In this document: positions 40,484 through 41,775 of the stretch, piece by piece
Layout of the letters: every line of letters begins with the position of its first letter
How positions within the stretch are numbered: the stretch's first letter is position 1
From: Streptomyces sp.
GTDB lineage: Bacteria; Actinomycetota; Actinomycetes; Streptomycetales; Streptomycetaceae
Direction: 5' to 3'
Length of the DNA stretch: 41,775 bases
Assembly (NCBI RefSeq): GCF_019510245.1
Contig: NZ_JAEKKT010000174.1
Location: 1 to 41,775 of the forward strand
Notes under the pieces: generated by a model
The model's database searches: none
The model's input: only the letters and a program-made list of their open reading frames with translations
What the model was told of the DNA's origin: nothing
Translations under genes and position numbers: made by a program

Positions 40484-41775
40484 TCAGCCCTCGCTGACGC
40501 CCAGCTTCTCCAGGATCAGTTCCTTGACGCGGGCCGCGTCGGCCTGACCGCGGGTCGCCTTCATGACCGCGCCGACCAGGGCACCGGCCGCGGCCACCTT
40601 GCCGCCGCGGATCTTGTCGGCGACGCCCGGGTTGCCGGCGATGGCCTCCTCGACGGCGGCGGTGAGCGCGCCCTCGTCGGAGACGACCTTCAGGCCGCGC
40701 TTGTCGACGACCTCGTCCGGGGTGCCCTCGCCCGCGAGGACGCCCTCGATGACCTGCCGGGCCAGCTTGTCGTTCAGGTCACCCTTGGAGACCAGCTCGG
40801 TGACCCGGGCGACCTGCGCCGGGGTGATCGCCAGCTCGTCGAGCGAGGTGCCCGACTCGTTGGCGCTGCGGGCCAGTTCGCCCATCCACCACTTGCGGGC
40901 GGAGGCCGCGTCGGCCCCGGCGTCGATGGTGGCGACGATCAGGTCCAGCGCGGCGGCGTTGATGATCGCCTGCATCTCCACCGCGGAGATGCCCCACTCG
41001 GCGAGCAGCCGGTTGCGGCGGGCCAGCGGCATCTCCGGCAGCGCGGCACGGATCTCCTCGACCCACTCGCGCGAGGGCGCCACGGGGACCAGGTCGGGCT
41101 CCGGGAAGTACCGGTAGTCCTCTGCCTCCTCCTTCACGCGGCCCGAGGTCGTCGACCCGGTGTCCTCGTGGAAGTGCCGGGTCTCCTGGACGATCGTCCC
41201 GCCGGAGGACAGCACGGCCGCGTGCCGCATGATCTCGAAGCGGGCCGCGCGTTCCACGGACCGCAGCGAGTTCACGTTCTTCGTCTCGGAACGCGTGCCG
41301 AACGTGGCGGTGCCGTGGGGGCGCAGCGACAGGTTCACGTCGCAGCGCATCTGGCCCATCTCCATGCGGGCTTCCGACACGCTGAGCCCGCGGATGACCT
41401 CGCGCAGCTCACGGACGTACGCCCGCGCGACCTCGGGAGCCCGCTCGCCGGCGCCCTCGATCGGCTTGGTGACGATCTCGATGAGCGGGATGCCCGCGCG
41501 GTTGTAGTCGAGCAGGGAGTGGGACGCGCCGTGGATACGGCCGGTGGCGCCGCCGACGTGGGTCGACTTGCCGGTGTCCTCCTCCATGTGGGCGCGCTCG
41601 ATCTGCACGCGGAAGGTCTCGCCGTCCTCCAGCTGCACGTCGAGGTAGCCGTTGAAGGCGATCGGCTCGTCGTACTGGGAGGTCTGGAAGTTCTTCGGCA
41701 TGTCCGGATAGAAGTAGTTCTTCCGGGCGAAGCGGCACCACTCGGCGATCTCGCAGTTCAGCGCGAGACCGATCT
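40484..41775 (-). CDS. gatB: Aspartyl/glutamyl-tRNA(Asn/Gln) amidotransferase subunit B (5' end outside window)
   Basis: The C-terminal 430 or so residues of GatB, which binds misacylated tRNA and activates it for transamidation with GatA and GatC. Visible are NYFYPDMPKNFQTSQYDEP, ERAHMEEDTGKSTHVGG, the GatB signature DYNRAGIPLIEIVTKP, MRCDVNLSLRPHG, a catalytic-domain end VKEEAEDYRYFPEPDLVPV, and the tail domain KIRGGKVAAAGALVGAVMKA. The start and about 70 residues lie beyond 41775. gatC and gatA would be expected upstream. Confidence 0.97.
   Translation of the reverse strand, partial: IGLALNCEIAEWCRFARKNYFYPDMPKNFQTSQYDEPIAFNGYLDVQLEDGETFRVQIERAHMEEDTGKSTHVGGATGRIHGASHSLLDYNRAGIPLIEIVTKPIEGAGERAPEVARAYVRELREVIRGLSVSEARMEMGQMRCDVNLSLRPHGTATFGTRSETKNVNSLRSVERAARFEIMRHAAVLSSGGTIVQETRHFHEDTGSTTSGRVKEEAEDYRYFPEPDLVPVAPSREWVEEIRAALPEMPLARRNRLLAEWGISAVEMQAIINAAALDLIVATIDAGADAASARKWWMGELARSANESGTSLDELAITPAQVARVTELVSKGDLNDKLARQVIEGVLAGEGTPDEVVDKRGLKVVSDEGALTAAVEEAIAGNPGVADKIRGGKVAAAGALVGAVMKATRGQADAARVKELILEKLGVSEG

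Overview
The window is high-GC actinobacterial chromosome and almost certainly Streptomyces. The genes show strong third-position GC bias, GTG starts are common, convergent genes are separated by long GC-rich hairpins, and the backbone order gatB / c-di-GMP enzyme / ilvB-ilvN-ilvC / serA / PucR regulator / putA-pruA / leuB / ilvE is one I associate with Streptomyces core chromosomes. No rRNA, tRNA or CRISPR array was seen.

Left accessory end (1-8000). The first 1.1 kb is the N-terminal part of a very large minus-strand protein of the WXG100-like/PPE-like polymorphic-toxin type. Its coding strand is extremely G+T rich and almost free of C. It is followed by IS256-family and IS110-family transposase debris, a compact four-gene minus-strand operon (fused urease gamma/beta, urease-like alpha, agmatine deiminase, TetR regulator; 6454 to 2370) with a probable duplicated TetR operator, a broken NCS1-type permease and a multiply frameshifted TnpB-like gene. 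The operon is intact although debris lies on both sides. It lacks urease maturation genes and an N-carbamoylputrescine amidohydrolase, and its urease-like alpha subunit has lost the flap cysteine. It is my main candidate for an under-described system.

Amino-acid metabolism core (8000-27060). This holds ilvE, leuB, a Tat-lipoprotein purple-acid-type phosphatase, a 43-codon small gene, a divergent SDR/XRE regulator pair, proline catabolism (proline dehydrogenase and P5C dehydrogenase) with a divergent PucR-type regulator, a divergent TetR/DHA2 efflux pair, serA, and ilvB-ilvN-ilvC. In front of ilvB lies a 13-residue leader peptide containing Ile-Leu-Val-Leu and a strong attenuator hairpin. Its apparent promoter would place the transcription start on the leader ATG, and the -35 box overlaps the stop codon of the upstream gene.

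Right part (27054-41775). This holds a membrane GGDEF-EAL protein with an intact GGDEF and a degenerate EAL, a 2-hydroxyacid dehydrogenase divergent from an aldo/keto reductase, a three-copy hairpin repeat, a PQQ-type sugar dehydrogenase lipoprotein, a large LAL-type LuxR regulator with a DUF6191-like small gene behind it, small conserved and membrane proteins, a GNAT acetyltransferase, a SAM methyltransferase, and the 3' part of gatB running off the right edge.
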